Source: CBDAKK01 sp965196605 (lineage in GTDB: Bacteria > Spirochaetota > Spirochaetia > WTKD01 > G963693115). Taken from it: a stretch of DNA of 64,000 nt. Below are positions 42,079-50,951 of this stretch, piece after piece. Positions within the stretch are counted from its first letter, which is position 1. Each line of letters starts with the position of its first letter. The stretch is taken from positions 1 to 64,000 of the forward strand of contig CBDAKK010000001.1 of the NCBI GenBank assembly GCA_965196605.1, given 5' to 3'. A program made the position numbers and the translations under genes. The notes beneath the pieces are model-generated. The model searched no databases, was not told where the DNA came from, and worked only from the letters and a program-made list of their open reading frames with translations.

Positions 42079-42831
42079 TTATTCCTTTGTTTTAGGGACA
42101 GTAATTTTAACCTTCGCAGGTCGCAAGACCTTTTCATAAAACATGTATCCCTTCATAAATTCTTCTGTAACAGTTTCGCAACTTACTTCATCAGAATATT
42201 CCTTCATCATTGCCTCATGGAGTGCGGGGTCAAACTCCAAATTTACGGAATTATACCGCGTAAGCCCCCATTTGCTTGAAAGCGTTTGCAAAAACTCTTC
42301 TTCCATCATTCTAATGCCTTCCACAACGGAGTCAGCAGAAGATCTTCCTTTGTCTTGCTTGGAATGCTCTCCCGCCGTCATTGCCCTCTCAAAATTATCG
42401 AGCAGGGTTATAATATCAAGCAAGAGTTGCTTGCTTTTTTCCTGTGCCTTTTCTTCAAAAAGTCTATGGAGGCGCTTTTTGGAATTCTCCATTTCTGCAC
42501 GCATGCGCAGCATCTCGTCTGCAAGTCGCCTATTCTCAGCCTCTAAAGAGTCTTTCTCTCCATAACATCCACACTCCTTCGCTTCCGAAGTGTTTTCACA
42601 TCCGCACGCCTCAGCTTCACCACTACAACACGTATTTGCCTTTGTGACATCACTTGCGGCATCATTGCTATTGTTCCCTTCGCTAAGAACCTTTTCTGTT
42701 GCTTCTTCGCTCTTTGCAAAGTTTGCAGCAGACGCTACATCTGCATCATTGCTGTTATCAGCCTGCGCAGTAGCTTTGTCATTTACGACATTACTCGAAT
42801 TTTTTACTTCATCTGTTTTAATAGCACTCAT
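42079..42831 (-). CDS. grpE: GrpE nucleotide-exchange factor with Cys-rich N-terminal segment
   Basis: A 250-residue GrpE. The long helix (LEAENRRLADEMLRMRAEME) and beta-domain (FDPALHEAMMKEYSDEVSCE, then YMFYEKVLRPAKVKI) are typical; they exchange ADP on DnaK. The N-terminal 95 residues are unusual: a low-complexity Asn/Asp/Ala stretch ending in CCSGEAEACGC...ECGC, six Cys in about 24 residues, which could bind metal or sense redox state. A sigma-70 promoter lies at 42886-42914. Confidence 0.93.
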   Translation of the reverse strand: MSAIKTDEVKNSSNVVNDKATAQADNSNDADVASAANFAKSEEATEKVLSEGNNSNDAASDVTKANTCCSGEAEACGCENTSEAKECGCYGEKDSLEAENRRLADEMLRMRAEMENSKKRLHRLFEEKAQEKSKQLLLDIITLLDNFERAMTAGEHSKQDKGRSSADSVVEGIRMMEEEFLQTLSSKWGLTRYNSVNLEFDPALHEAMMKEYSDEVSCETVTEEFMKGYMFYEKVLRPAKVKITVPKTKE

Positions 42832-42885
42832 AATAAACTGACTTTATTGTAGAAATTTAGAACGTGTTATACAACACTATTTATT

Positions 42886-42914
42886 AGAATAGTATGCACT
42901 TTTATCAGCGTCAA
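42886..42914 (-). promoter_or_regulatory. Sigma-70 promoter of the grpE-dnaK-dnaJ operon
   Basis: On the minus strand TTGACG (42914-42909), 17 bases, TATTCT (42891-42886), ending 55 bases before the grpE ATG. No CIRCE inverted repeat (TTAGCACTC-N9-GAGTGCTAA) is seen in the 256 bases between grpE and the kinase gene, so HrcA control is not supported. Confidence 0.55.
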
Positions 42915-43087
42915 GTTCTATATAAATTTATAGCAATAGTAAAAAAGCAATGTCGATAGAAGGCGCAAGGGGACTTCTTGATTTTTTGTTGTTTCACACT
43001 TACCAATGATACAAGGTGTCTCTTTTTTATTCCCTCTTTCTTAATCTCAGCGTTGTGCGCAACAATGTGAACGCATTGTTAGATTTT

Positions 43088-44026
43088 TCACTCTAACATT
43101 GCTTTTCTTGCCAACATGCAGGCTCCGCGTTCCGCAGCCTCTTCAGTGCCTACAGGTTCTACACTCGTCCCGTCGTTTTGGCACAATGCGCTAAACTGCT
43201 CAAAAATATAGGCATTCTCAAACACCCCGCCGTCTACAAAAACACGTGCAGTTGCATCAGGGCACTGCGCACGCATTCTACAAAACAGTGCATGTAACTC
43301 TCGCGCTGCATGCTGTGCAATATCGCGCGCAGTCGCATCACTGGTCATAACCTCATCTATAAGCACAGCCGCATGACGCGCTATGTCCGCTTTATCCTTA
43401 CGAGAATACACATAGGGCATTACGTCTTCCATTGACGCGCATGTGCCCTGTGTTTTTTCCTTTACATCATGTAAAAGCGCCTCAAGCATGGGAGAAAGTC
43501 TACGCTTCTCTTCAGAAAATAGGAGCAACTTTGAGAACATGCGCACAGCCAGCCAATAGGCAGAACCTTCATCTCCAAGCACATGGCCGTGTCCACCAAA
43601 GCGGCGCAGCGTAGCGCCACTCTTGGCAAGCGCAATAGAACCCGTGCCAGCAATAAGAATACTCCCATCTATATCTAGCTCACCACAGCAACCGAGCAGC
43701 AATATTTCAGCATCACTGCATATATCAACTGGCATGAGAATATGAGCATTACGCAACACAGCCCGTAGCACATTCACAACATTGCTGCGCCCGCGCTCTA
43801 CACCTGCACTGCCAATGCAACCTGCCCAGTAGTCATGTGGCGCAATGCCAAGCCTACGCTGCACCTGCTCAAACAAATGCACAATGTGTTGTTCAACGCT
43901 AGCGGCAGAATTCACACATATGTTTATTCCTGCACTATGAAATGTGCCAAGGTGCACGGCACCACGCTCAACACGCATGCGCGAAAACGTGCCACCACCG
44001 TTTATACCAAAAACAAGTTCCGACAT
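43088..44026 (-). CDS. BadF/BadG-type sugar kinase (MurK or NagK-like)
   Basis: A 312-residue ASKHA-fold kinase. Phosphate motifs are GINGGGTFSRM (residues 7-17) and SILIAGTGSIALA (about 121-133), and FGGHGHVLGDEGSAYWL (about 142-158) is the signature of the N-acetylglucosamine/MurNAc kinase branch. It should phosphorylate an amino sugar in the cytoplasm. In most relatives residue 9 is Asp (DGGGT); here it is Asn, which may affect catalysis. It is eight bases after the NamZ-like gene. By analogy with Tannerella MurK, it would feed MurQ. Confidence 0.82.
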   Translation of the reverse strand: MSELVFGINGGGTFSRMRVERGAVHLGTFHSAGINICVNSAASVEQHIVHLFEQVQRRLGIAPHDYWAGCIGSAGVERGRSNVVNVLRAVLRNAHILMPVDICSDAEILLLGCCGELDIDGSILIAGTGSIALAKSGATLRRFGGHGHVLGDEGSAYWLAVRMFSKLLLFSEEKRRLSPMLEALLHDVKEKTQGTCASMEDVMPYVYSRKDKADIARHAAVLIDEVMTSDATARDIAQHAARELHALFCRMRAQCPDATARVFVDGGVFENAYIFEQFSALCQNDGTSVEPVGTEEAAERGACMLARKAMLE

Positions 44027-44034
44027 ATGGCGCT

Positions 44035-45246
44035 CTATACCATGGCCGCATAAACTTTATGATACATAAGAATATCCGAACGCCTATTCATGTACTCATC
44101 TCTACCCACGTTTTCAATAGCCTGCAATGCTTCAAAACTTCCGTCACGCTCCACCCACTGTCGCAGCGCATCCGTGCCATTGAGTATATCGATAGCAAGT
44201 CTCTCATGCTCGTACTCAAAAGGCTGGGTATGCCAAAACTCATGCAGCTGTAAGGTGTGGAACAACTCCTTACAGGCAAGCTGCACAACCTGCCACGGGC
44301 GCGCTTTGTAAGCGTGTGTAACATGCACTTGAAAGCCGCCGCAGACTATGCCAGAGTGTTTGTTAAAGGTGGGCAAAAAGGTGGTAGGGCGCAAAAATAT
44401 TCCTTCAAATTCTAGTTCATATAAAGTGTGGTTCATCTTTTTACAAAAAGCATAAGGCTCAAGCTTAGGGTGACCTATAAGCTCTAAACTGCGCACAGTC
44501 CCCCTACCCTCAGAAAGCGTGGTGCCCTCAAAAAGCACCGTGCCCACGTAGGGAATGCAGGCTTCCGCAACTCCCAAATTAGGCGATGGCATAACCCACG
44601 GCAAATAGGTGTGTTGAAAGAACATGGTTCTTTTCCAGCCATAAAGAGGTACGACCATACATTCGCAATCAAGCTTACAGTGTCGCTGAGCAAAGCGCGC
44701 AATCTCACCCATGGTGAGCCCATGCCGTTGCGGCAGCGGCATCATACCAACAAAAGAGCGAAACGCATCTTGCAACATAGCACCTTCCACCACTGCTCCC
44801 CCCACAGGGTTGACTCTGTCCAAAACAACTACGCGTATGTCCCTTCTACCGCATTCTTGCATTAACAAATACAGCGTAGAAATATACGTATATACGCGCG
44901 TTCCCACATCTTGTAGGTCTACCACAAGCGTGTCAATACCATCCAGCATTTCCTGCGTTGCCACTCGCGTATGCGAATACAAGCTGTGCACGGGTAACTT
45001 GAAATATGGGTGTACGTAATCCTGCGTTTCAACCATATTATCTTGCACATCACTTGCGAAACCATGCTGTGGGCCAAAGAGTTTTGTAAGCCTGCTTCCA
45101 AATAATTCCTTCATGACAAATATGCCGAGCGTCAAATCTTTGGTAACCGAGGCTTGATGACAGAGGTAGCCAACCGTACCTCGTATATAATTTTGATATT
45201 TTTCAGCCTCCGCTAGTACGTCTATACCATTGAAAACCTGTGCCAT
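44035..45246 (-). CDS. DUF1343 / NamZ-like exo-beta-N-acetylmuramidase, apparently cytoplasmic
   Basis: A 403-residue DUF1343 protein: LFGPQHGFASDVQDNMVE, VVDLQDVGTRVYTYISTL, WVMPSPNLGVAEACI and LFEGTTLSEGRGT are all family blocks. NamZ of Bacillus and Tannerella removes MurNAc from the non-reducing end of wall fragments. Known NamZ proteins are usually exported, but this one starts MAQVFNGIDVLAEAEKYQN with no signal peptide. It lies between the sugar kinase and the symporter, all leftward. Confidence 0.85.
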   Translation of the reverse strand: MAQVFNGIDVLAEAEKYQNYIRGTVGYLCHQASVTKDLTLGIFVMKELFGSRLTKLFGPQHGFASDVQDNMVETQDYVHPYFKLPVHSLYSHTRVATQEMLDGIDTLVVDLQDVGTRVYTYISTLYLLMQECGRRDIRVVVLDRVNPVGGAVVEGAMLQDAFRSFVGMMPLPQRHGLTMGEIARFAQRHCKLDCECMVVPLYGWKRTMFFQHTYLPWVMPSPNLGVAEACIPYVGTVLFEGTTLSEGRGTVRSLELIGHPKLEPYAFCKKMNHTLYELEFEGIFLRPTTFLPTFNKHSGIVCGGFQVHVTHAYKARPWQVVQLACKELFHTLQLHEFWHTQPFEYEHERLAIDILNGTDALRQWVERDGSFEALQAIENVGRDEYMNRRSDILMYHKVYAAMV

Positions 45247-45258
45247 AGAAACCCCCGC

Positions 45259-46827
45259 TTATTTTTTGACCTTACCCAAGGCACACACGCACGCAGAAAG
45301 CATCGAGACAAAAACCAAGACCCACGGGAATGATGGATTCGACAAGGAAATTCCCAGCCCATCATTTACTATTGGCTTCCATACATATGGCTGCATGAAA
45401 ACCGTAAAGACAAAGCCCACTGACAACGCTGCTATGACGCTTATCGAATTACCGCGCTTTGTAAACATGGCAATGCAAAATACTCCCAAGAGCCCCGTAT
45501 ATGCAAAGACCATCATGCTCAATGCAAAGTTCAGCAGGGGCATGTCGCTTGCTTGCTGCATGTAATAACTTAAGCTACTCACCGTGCCTAAAAGCAGCGC
45601 CGCTACAAGCACGCCCACGCGTCCCGCCTTCACGTAGTGTTCACTTCCATAAGCCTGACCTCGCCTATCACACATTGGTTTATAAAAGTCGTTTACCAAC
45701 ACGGACGACATGGAGTTTAACCCTGAGTTTAAGGTTGACACCGCAGCAGCCATAACGCCTATGGTCATAAGCCCGCGCAGTCCTGCAGGCATTTCATTGA
45801 GTATGTAATACATAAAAATTTGCACGCTTTGCGGCGCATTCTTGGTCATGTCCACAATGTGCTCTGCATTGCCCTTAAGCAGCGCGGGGTGGTTGTAAAA
45901 AACATAGAGCAACAAACCAACCAGCATAAACACAAACACCACTGGCAGCCCAATGAGTGCGCCCATAATTGTAGAACGCGTACCCTCTCGTGCATTTTTG
46001 CAGGTTAGCAGTCGCTGCGTCATGTCTTGGTCTAAGGCATGCGACGCAACGGTAAGTAACAAAAAACCCGTCATTGCCGTCCACACCGTATAAGCATCGC
46101 TAAAACCATGAAAGCTAAAATCAAAAAGTTTTAATTTTGATGTACCATCAACTCCCGTTTTCAAAACTTCTACAATTTCAGCGGGGCTTGCGGAAAACGC
46201 AGCAAGCAGAGAAAAAATTGCCACCACAGCCGCGCCAACATAAATGACAAGTTGCACCACGTCGCTAATAATCACCGAGCGTATACCACCAGAATAGGCA
46301 TAGACTATTCCAACAAGTACCAGTAGCACCGTAGCAAAAAGAATATGGCTTGGTGCAATATCAAAAAACAAAACCATGGACATTGCAATGGCTGCCATGT
46401 ATAAGCGGGCACCGCTTGCAAAGACGCGGCCAAAAAAATACCATAGCGCCGTGGCTTTTTGTGCAGAGGCGCCGTAGCGCTCTCGCAAAAGCTCATACAC
46501 GGTCATCACGTTTTTTTCATAAAACTTGGGAATAAACACAAAAGCAACTATAAGTATTCCAAGAATAGTCCCTATGTTAGTTGACAAATAAGTCAAGTTA
46601 CCCTTGTAAGCCGCCTCTGGTCCGCCCAAAAACGTGGCCGCTGACTGCGTAGTAGCAAGCAAAGAAATTGCCACAGCCCATATAGGCATTTGTTTTTTTG
46701 CAAGAAAGTACTCATTCATAGTACTTACTTTTTTTCTCGATATCATAATTCCCACTACCGCAGTGAGAACAAAATACCCTATAAACACAAACCAATCAAG
46801 CAACGCAAATTTTGCACTCATAGACAT
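45259..46827 (-). CDS. Sodium:solute symporter (MurT-like candidate MurNAc transporter)
   Basis: A 522-residue SSS-family permease with about 13 hydrophobic segments. Landmarks are NEYFLAKKQMPIWAVAISLL (N-terminal), GGIRSVIISDVVQLVIYVG (about 175-193) and AAAVSTLNSGLNSMSSVLVN (about 375-394), the conserved A-x-x-S-T-x-x-S-x-x-N-S sodium-site region. It probably imports a sugar with sodium. Next to NamZ, kinase, RpiR and MurQ genes, MurNAc or a MurNAc disaccharide is the likely substrate, as for MurT of Tannerella. Confidence 0.85.
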   Translation of the reverse strand: MSMSAKFALLDWFVFIGYFVLTAVVGIMISRKKVSTMNEYFLAKKQMPIWAVAISLLATTQSAATFLGGPEAAYKGNLTYLSTNIGTILGILIVAFVFIPKFYEKNVMTVYELLRERYGASAQKATALWYFFGRVFASGARLYMAAIAMSMVLFFDIAPSHILFATVLLVLVGIVYAYSGGIRSVIISDVVQLVIYVGAAVVAIFSLLAAFSASPAEIVEVLKTGVDGTSKLKLFDFSFHGFSDAYTVWTAMTGFLLLTVASHALDQDMTQRLLTCKNAREGTRSTIMGALIGLPVVFVFMLVGLLLYVFYNHPALLKGNAEHIVDMTKNAPQSVQIFMYYILNEMPAGLRGLMTIGVMAAAVSTLNSGLNSMSSVLVNDFYKPMCDRRGQAYGSEHYVKAGRVGVLVAALLLGTVSSLSYYMQQASDMPLLNFALSMMVFAYTGLLGVFCIAMFTKRGNSISVIAALSVGFVFTVFMQPYVWKPIVNDGLGISLSNPSFPWVLVFVSMLSACVCALGKVKK

Positions 46828-46924
46828 CCTCCATATTCTAATATGCTATGATTATAGCAAATTATTTGCATATTATTTTTATAAAAAAACAAATAATTTT
46901 CATGCATTGCTATATAATAATAGC

Positions 46925-47791
46925 GTGTCAAAATTAAAACTCAGAGAGATGCTACGCGCGCATTATGAACAAACGACAAATGTGGAAAAAAAAATAATAG
47001 ATTTCATACTCGAAAACACGCAAACGTTTATACGTCTTCCAATAACAGACATTGCAGAAAAAATTGGCAGTAATCCTTCTTCCATAAGTCGCCTTTGCTC
47101 AAAGATGCAGGTAAAAAATATATCGGAATTTAAGATTAGGATGGCGCAAGAAATAGTAAGCGATGAAAAAAAGACAGGCCAAACGAAAAAAGAATACAAA
47201 TTGCCGGTAGACCTTACGCAAAGCAAAGCCGAAATAGTAGAAACCATAATACACTTTGAAATAGAACATTTTGAACTCTTCAAAAACACGCTGGACATAA
47301 AACCACTCATAGAAGCAAGCGCCTTATTGCACAAGGCGCAACAAGTGTACATCTTTGGCATTGGAGCAAGCGCGGTTGTGGGGCTTGATGTATCGCATAA
47401 ATTATCTCGTCTTGAAAAAAAATGCTTTTGGTCTATGGATGAAGATGTACAACGCATGGCTGCTTGCTCTATGGAACAAAAAGACCTTGCATTTTGTATT
47501 TCTTATTCAGGCAAAAGTACATCAGTGTGTCAAAGCGCGGCTATTGCAAAAGAAAAAAACGCAAAGGTCATTGCACTATGCGCGCGCAGCGGCAGCCCCT
47601 TGACCACACACGCAGACGTACAAATAATGACGCCATTTACAGACCCTAAAAAACACATAGGTGCTGACGTCTCGCGCATTCACCACTTGTTGATTGTGGA
47701 CATTTTGTGTGCGCTGTTTGTTGCAAAAAATTTGCCCCTCAGCTTACAGGCACTGGAAAACACGCGCGCAGTAGTAAAGGGAAAAAAGTAA
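46925..47791 (+). CDS. RpiR/MurR-type regulator with SIS domain
   Basis: A 288-residue protein. The N-terminal HTH_6 domain (TDIAEKIGSNPSSISRLCSK) is followed by a SIS sugar-phosphate domain (VYIFGIGASAVVGLDVSHKL, then DLAFCISYSGKS). MurR of E. coli represses murQ and senses MurNAc-6-phosphate. This gene is divergent from the symporter and five bases before murQ. GTG 46925 lies eight bases after TATAAT (46911-46916), so the transcript may be leaderless; ATG 46949 is an alternative. Confidence 0.87.
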   Translation: MSKLKLREMLRAHYEQTTNVEKKIIDFILENTQTFIRLPITDIAEKIGSNPSSISRLCSKMQVKNISEFKIRMAQEIVSDEKKTGQTKKEYKLPVDLTQSKAEIVETIIHFEIEHFELFKNTLDIKPLIEASALLHKAQQVYIFGIGASAVVGLDVSHKLSRLEKKCFWSMDEDVQRMAACSMEQKDLAFCISYSGKSTSVCQSAAIAKEKNAKVIALCARSGSPLTTHADVQIMTPFTDPKKHIGADVSRIHHLLIVDILCALFVAKNLPLSLQALENTRAVVKGKK

Positions 47792-47796
47792 CCGTC

Positions 47797-48693
47797 ATGA
47801 AGTCATCACCACTTACCACAGAGCAACAAAACGAAAATTCGCAAGACATTGACAAAAAATCTTCTTTAGAAATTTTGCAAATTATGAACCATGAAGACAC
47901 AAGAGTTCCTAAAGCCATAAAAAAAATACTGCCAAGCATTGCGCGTTTTGTAGACGAAATTACCGAACGTCTTTTGAAAGGTGGCAGACTCATATACCTT
48001 GGTGCGGGGACAAGCGGACGACTGGGAGTACTCGATGCCTCTGAATGCCCACCCACCTTTGGAGTAAGCCCCGACCTTGTGCAAGCACTTATTGCAGGTG
48101 GAGCCGATGCATTGGTGCGCTCCGTAGAGAATGCAGAAGACGATGCTGCACAGGCGATTCTCGATTTAAAAAAAATACGCTTTAATAGAAAAGACGTCCT
48201 CGTTGGCATTACCGCAAGCGGTAGCGCACCCTACGTACTGAGCGCCCTAGAGTACGCAAACACCGTAGGGGCAGTTGTTGGAGCAATAAGCTGCAATGCG
48301 CAATCAGAAATATTTGCACGGGCACAGTACACAATATGCGCAGAAGTTGGACCAGAAATTATAGCAGGCTCTACAAGGCTGAAGTCGGGGACTGCACAAA
48401 AGTTGATACTCAATATGCTGAGTACGGCCACCATGATCAAGCTAGGAAAGGTCTACGGAAACCTCATGGTCGATGTTGTCCCCGTAAACAAAAAACTGGT
48501 GCAGCGCTCGGAAAACCTTATTATGCACATAACAAATTGCGATGAACGGAGCGCGAAGGAATTTTTTGCAAAGTCCGGCAAGAGACCCAAGGTGGCCATT
48601 GTTATGTATTTGCTCAACATGTCTCGGAAGGAAGCCGAAGCATTACTGGAAAAAACGCCCCATTTACGCAGCGCACTAGAAAATTCAAAGTAA
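47797..48693 (+). CDS. murQ: N-acetylmuramic acid 6-phosphate etherase
   Basis: A 298-residue MurQ. LIYLGAGTSGRLGVLDASEC (about 65-84) and the ECPPTFGV segment form the substrate site with the catalytic Glu. IAGGADALVRSVENAEDD (about 102-119) and KLGKVYGNLMVDVVPVN (about 217-233) are further signatures. It splits the lactyl ether of MurNAc-6-phosphate to GlcNAc-6-phosphate and D-lactate in the cytoplasm. It is co-transcribed with the RpiR regulator upstream. Confidence 0.95.
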   Translation: MKSSPLTTEQQNENSQDIDKKSSLEILQIMNHEDTRVPKAIKKILPSIARFVDEITERLLKGGRLIYLGAGTSGRLGVLDASECPPTFGVSPDLVQALIAGGADALVRSVENAEDDAAQAILDLKKIRFNRKDVLVGITASGSAPYVLSALEYANTVGAVVGAISCNAQSEIFARAQYTICAEVGPEIIAGSTRLKSGTAQKLILNMLSTATMIKLGKVYGNLMVDVVPVNKKLVQRSENLIMHITNCDERSAKEFFAKSGKRPKVAIVMYLLNMSRKEAEALLEKTPHLRSALENSK

Positions 48694-48796
48694 CATTAAT
48701 AAAACGCGCTTCACTGCTGAAGCAAAGCCTTAGCAATGAAGCAATGTTATACTATACGTCTATTTTTATACGTTTGTACGCGTGGTATAAGGTAAT

Positions 48797-49219
48797 TTAC
48801 AAAAGCGGCACGCCGGGGAAAAATACGTGTATTATTCCCATGATAATCATGAGCAAACCTAATATGCTAAAATTTGAATTTATAAAATTATAGATCCAAA
48901 TAAGCGACTTCTTTTCACCGCTATAGGTGTCTTTTTCTAAAGCCTTCAGAATAAGCGAAAGCCCCCCAACAATGCCAAGCAATGCAAGTACAATGTCACC
49001 AATAATAGGCAAGTCTTTCGGCTGCTTAGTCCCTAAAATGAGCAAGATTCCTATCAAAACAGACAGCGCACCAAAGAGCACCTTAAGCGTTTTATTATCA
49101 AAAAGGTTCATATTAAATATGAGGTTATATTTAAATTTTTCACCAAATGCTTTTTCTGAAAGCATGATGCCCGAAAAAATTATAATGACAACAGAAATAA
49201 AGTAAAGCTGCACACCCAT
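48797..49219 (-). CDS. Hypothetical four-helix membrane protein
   Basis: A 140-residue protein with four hydrophobic segments (about 4-21, 46-63, 72-90, 115-133). It begins MGVQLYFISVVIIIFSGIML and ends IHVFFPGVPLL. I do not recognise the family. It is monocistronic, between murQ and nnr. A 37-base imperfect hairpin (about 48709-48745) after murQ may separate the transcripts. Confidence 0.7.
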   Translation of the reverse strand: MGVQLYFISVVIIIFSGIMLSEKAFGEKFKYNLIFNMNLFDNKTLKVLFGALSVLIGILLILGTKQPKDLPIIGDIVLALLGIVGGLSLILKALEKDTYSGEKKSLIWIYNFINSNFSILGLLMIIMGIIHVFFPGVPLL

Positions 49220-49289
49220 CCTCCAAAAATTTCAAAAATATTAAAACATAATATTTAAGTCTGATTATAGCATATATAAAAAACCATAT

Positions 49290-50936
49290 TTACACAAGGG
49301 TATGCAATGCAGATATGGCTTTTATAATATCAGAGGCATTGCCCGAGCCCCCTGTGCGCTCTAAGCAGCGTCCCGCTTCCAAATGAGTAAGTGCCGCATA
49401 GGCCGCGCTTGTGTGCAAGACGTGCCACAAGTGCTTATCCTGTTTTTCACCCTCTTGTTCTCGACAAAACTCAACAAAATGAGAATACTCACAGGCCACA
49501 AGGCTTGCAAGAAACCCTGCAAGCACATCACCACTACCTCCAGTAGCAAGTATGGGGACGCGCCCATCTATAACATACGGCACATGTGCACTAGGATGGG
49601 CTATGTATGAAACGGAATTTTTGGCTATGACTACGGCGTTATAGTGAGCAGCCACAGCTTGCGCAGTTTCAAAGCAACGAATGCCTTTGTTGGTTTTTTT
49701 TGAAGCAGCCATGCCTGCTTGCAGTGTATATAATTCACCTACATGGGGAGTGAGAATTTTTGGGCATTGGTGTACATGCTGCCATGTTGAGTTTTCGCGG
49801 CTGCACATAGCAAGCATAGCAAGCGCATCAGCATCACATACCACAGGACTCTCAAAAGCACAAATGTCCGCAAGAATACGCAAGTCTCGCGTACCCCAGC
49901 CACAACCAACAAGCCACGCATCAATGGCAAGGGACTTGGACAGAACGCGCTTTATAAATTCAGAAAGTCCGTCTGTGCCTACTACGGCAGGCGGACACGA
50001 AAGCGCGGCATGTGCAGCCAAGGTCTCATCGAAGGCACCATAAACCACGCCTGCACTTCCGCGCGTGGCGGCTTCTAAGGCAAGAAATGCTGCGCCCGGA
50101 CTTTTTTCAGAGCCCGCAACAACGGCAACTGCCCCGCGTTTGTTTTTATATACATCGCGTTCAAGCACCGTGTGCATAGTCCGCAAATCATCGTGTTCTA
50201 ACAATTGTGCAACAGGCTCCCCAAGATCAGCGCACAGTGTCTTTGCATCAGAACTTACCACGGAAACAGGAAATACATTCTCTACATCGACAATGCTTCC
50301 ACAATGTTTTCTAAAGGATGGAAAGTACAGCGGCAATTTTCGTAGCCCTATGGAAGCGGTAATGTCCGCATTGACTATTGGTAAGGCTTCGCCACCATAC
50401 AACGGCTCTTTAGAGATCATGCCGCTTGGTACATCAATAGCAATAACGCGAGCGCCGCTTAGAGCGCTGCCCTCATTCACCGCCGTTATAATGGCGGGCT
50501 CTCTATACGCGCCTCGTAGTCCAACACCGCTTATGCCGTCAATAATGTAATCGTGTTTAGAAAGTGCGGACAACTCCAAATGTAATTCCGCCGCTGCCAC
50601 AAAGGCACAGGGTATGCCGAGTGATTGTAATACTTCGTATTGCACGCGCGCTAGGTCAGACTTTACTTCCTTTACAAAAAGTGCACGTACCTTAGCTCCG
50701 CGCGCATGCATCTCTCGCAAGACAACTTGCGCATCACCTCCGTTGTTTGAAGCACCGCATACCGCAACAACAGTAGTGACAGAGACTTCATTGTCTTGAG
50801 CGCGTAGGTCTTCAAGCAACACATGTGCACACCCCATGCCCGCGCGCTCCATGAGAACTGCCGCAGGCACTGCGTATTTTTTTTGAGATAGCTTGTCGGC
50901 TTGCAATGCTTGTTCAAAAGAAATAAGGGCTTTCAT
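49290..50936 (-). CDS. nnr: Bifunctional NAD(P)H-hydrate epimerase / ADP-dependent dehydratase
   Basis: A 548-residue two-domain protein. The N-terminal YjeF_N epimerase contains VCGASNNGGDAQVVLREMHA (about 59-78) and IDGISGVGLRG. The C-terminal ribokinase-like dehydratase has GSEKSPGAAFLALEAATRGS, PKILTPHVGELYTL and the catalytic-site VPILATGGSGDVLAGFLASL (about 465-484). It repairs hydrated NADH and NADPH in the cytoplasm. It lies 15 bases downstream of the lipoprotein gene, in the same direction. Confidence 0.95.
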   Translation of the reverse strand: MKALISFEQALQADKLSQKKYAVPAAVLMERAGMGCAHVLLEDLRAQDNEVSVTTVVAVCGASNNGGDAQVVLREMHARGAKVRALFVKEVKSDLARVQYEVLQSLGIPCAFVAAAELHLELSALSKHDYIIDGISGVGLRGAYREPAIITAVNEGSALSGARVIAIDVPSGMISKEPLYGGEALPIVNADITASIGLRKLPLYFPSFRKHCGSIVDVENVFPVSVVSSDAKTLCADLGEPVAQLLEHDDLRTMHTVLERDVYKNKRGAVAVVAGSEKSPGAAFLALEAATRGSAGVVYGAFDETLAAHAALSCPPAVVGTDGLSEFIKRVLSKSLAIDAWLVGCGWGTRDLRILADICAFESPVVCDADALAMLAMCSRENSTWQHVHQCPKILTPHVGELYTLQAGMAASKKTNKGIRCFETAQAVAAHYNAVVIAKNSVSYIAHPSAHVPYVIDGRVPILATGGSGDVLAGFLASLVACEYSHFVEFCREQEGEKQDKHLWHVLHTSAAYAALTHLEAGRCLERTGGSGNASDIIKAISALHTLV

Positions 50937-50951
50937 AATAATTTCTACCTA

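Noticed and set aside
42832..43087. CIRCE element upstream of grpE
   Set aside because: No TTAGCACTC-N9-GAGTGCTAA inverted repeat is present; only a sigma-70 promoter is seen.
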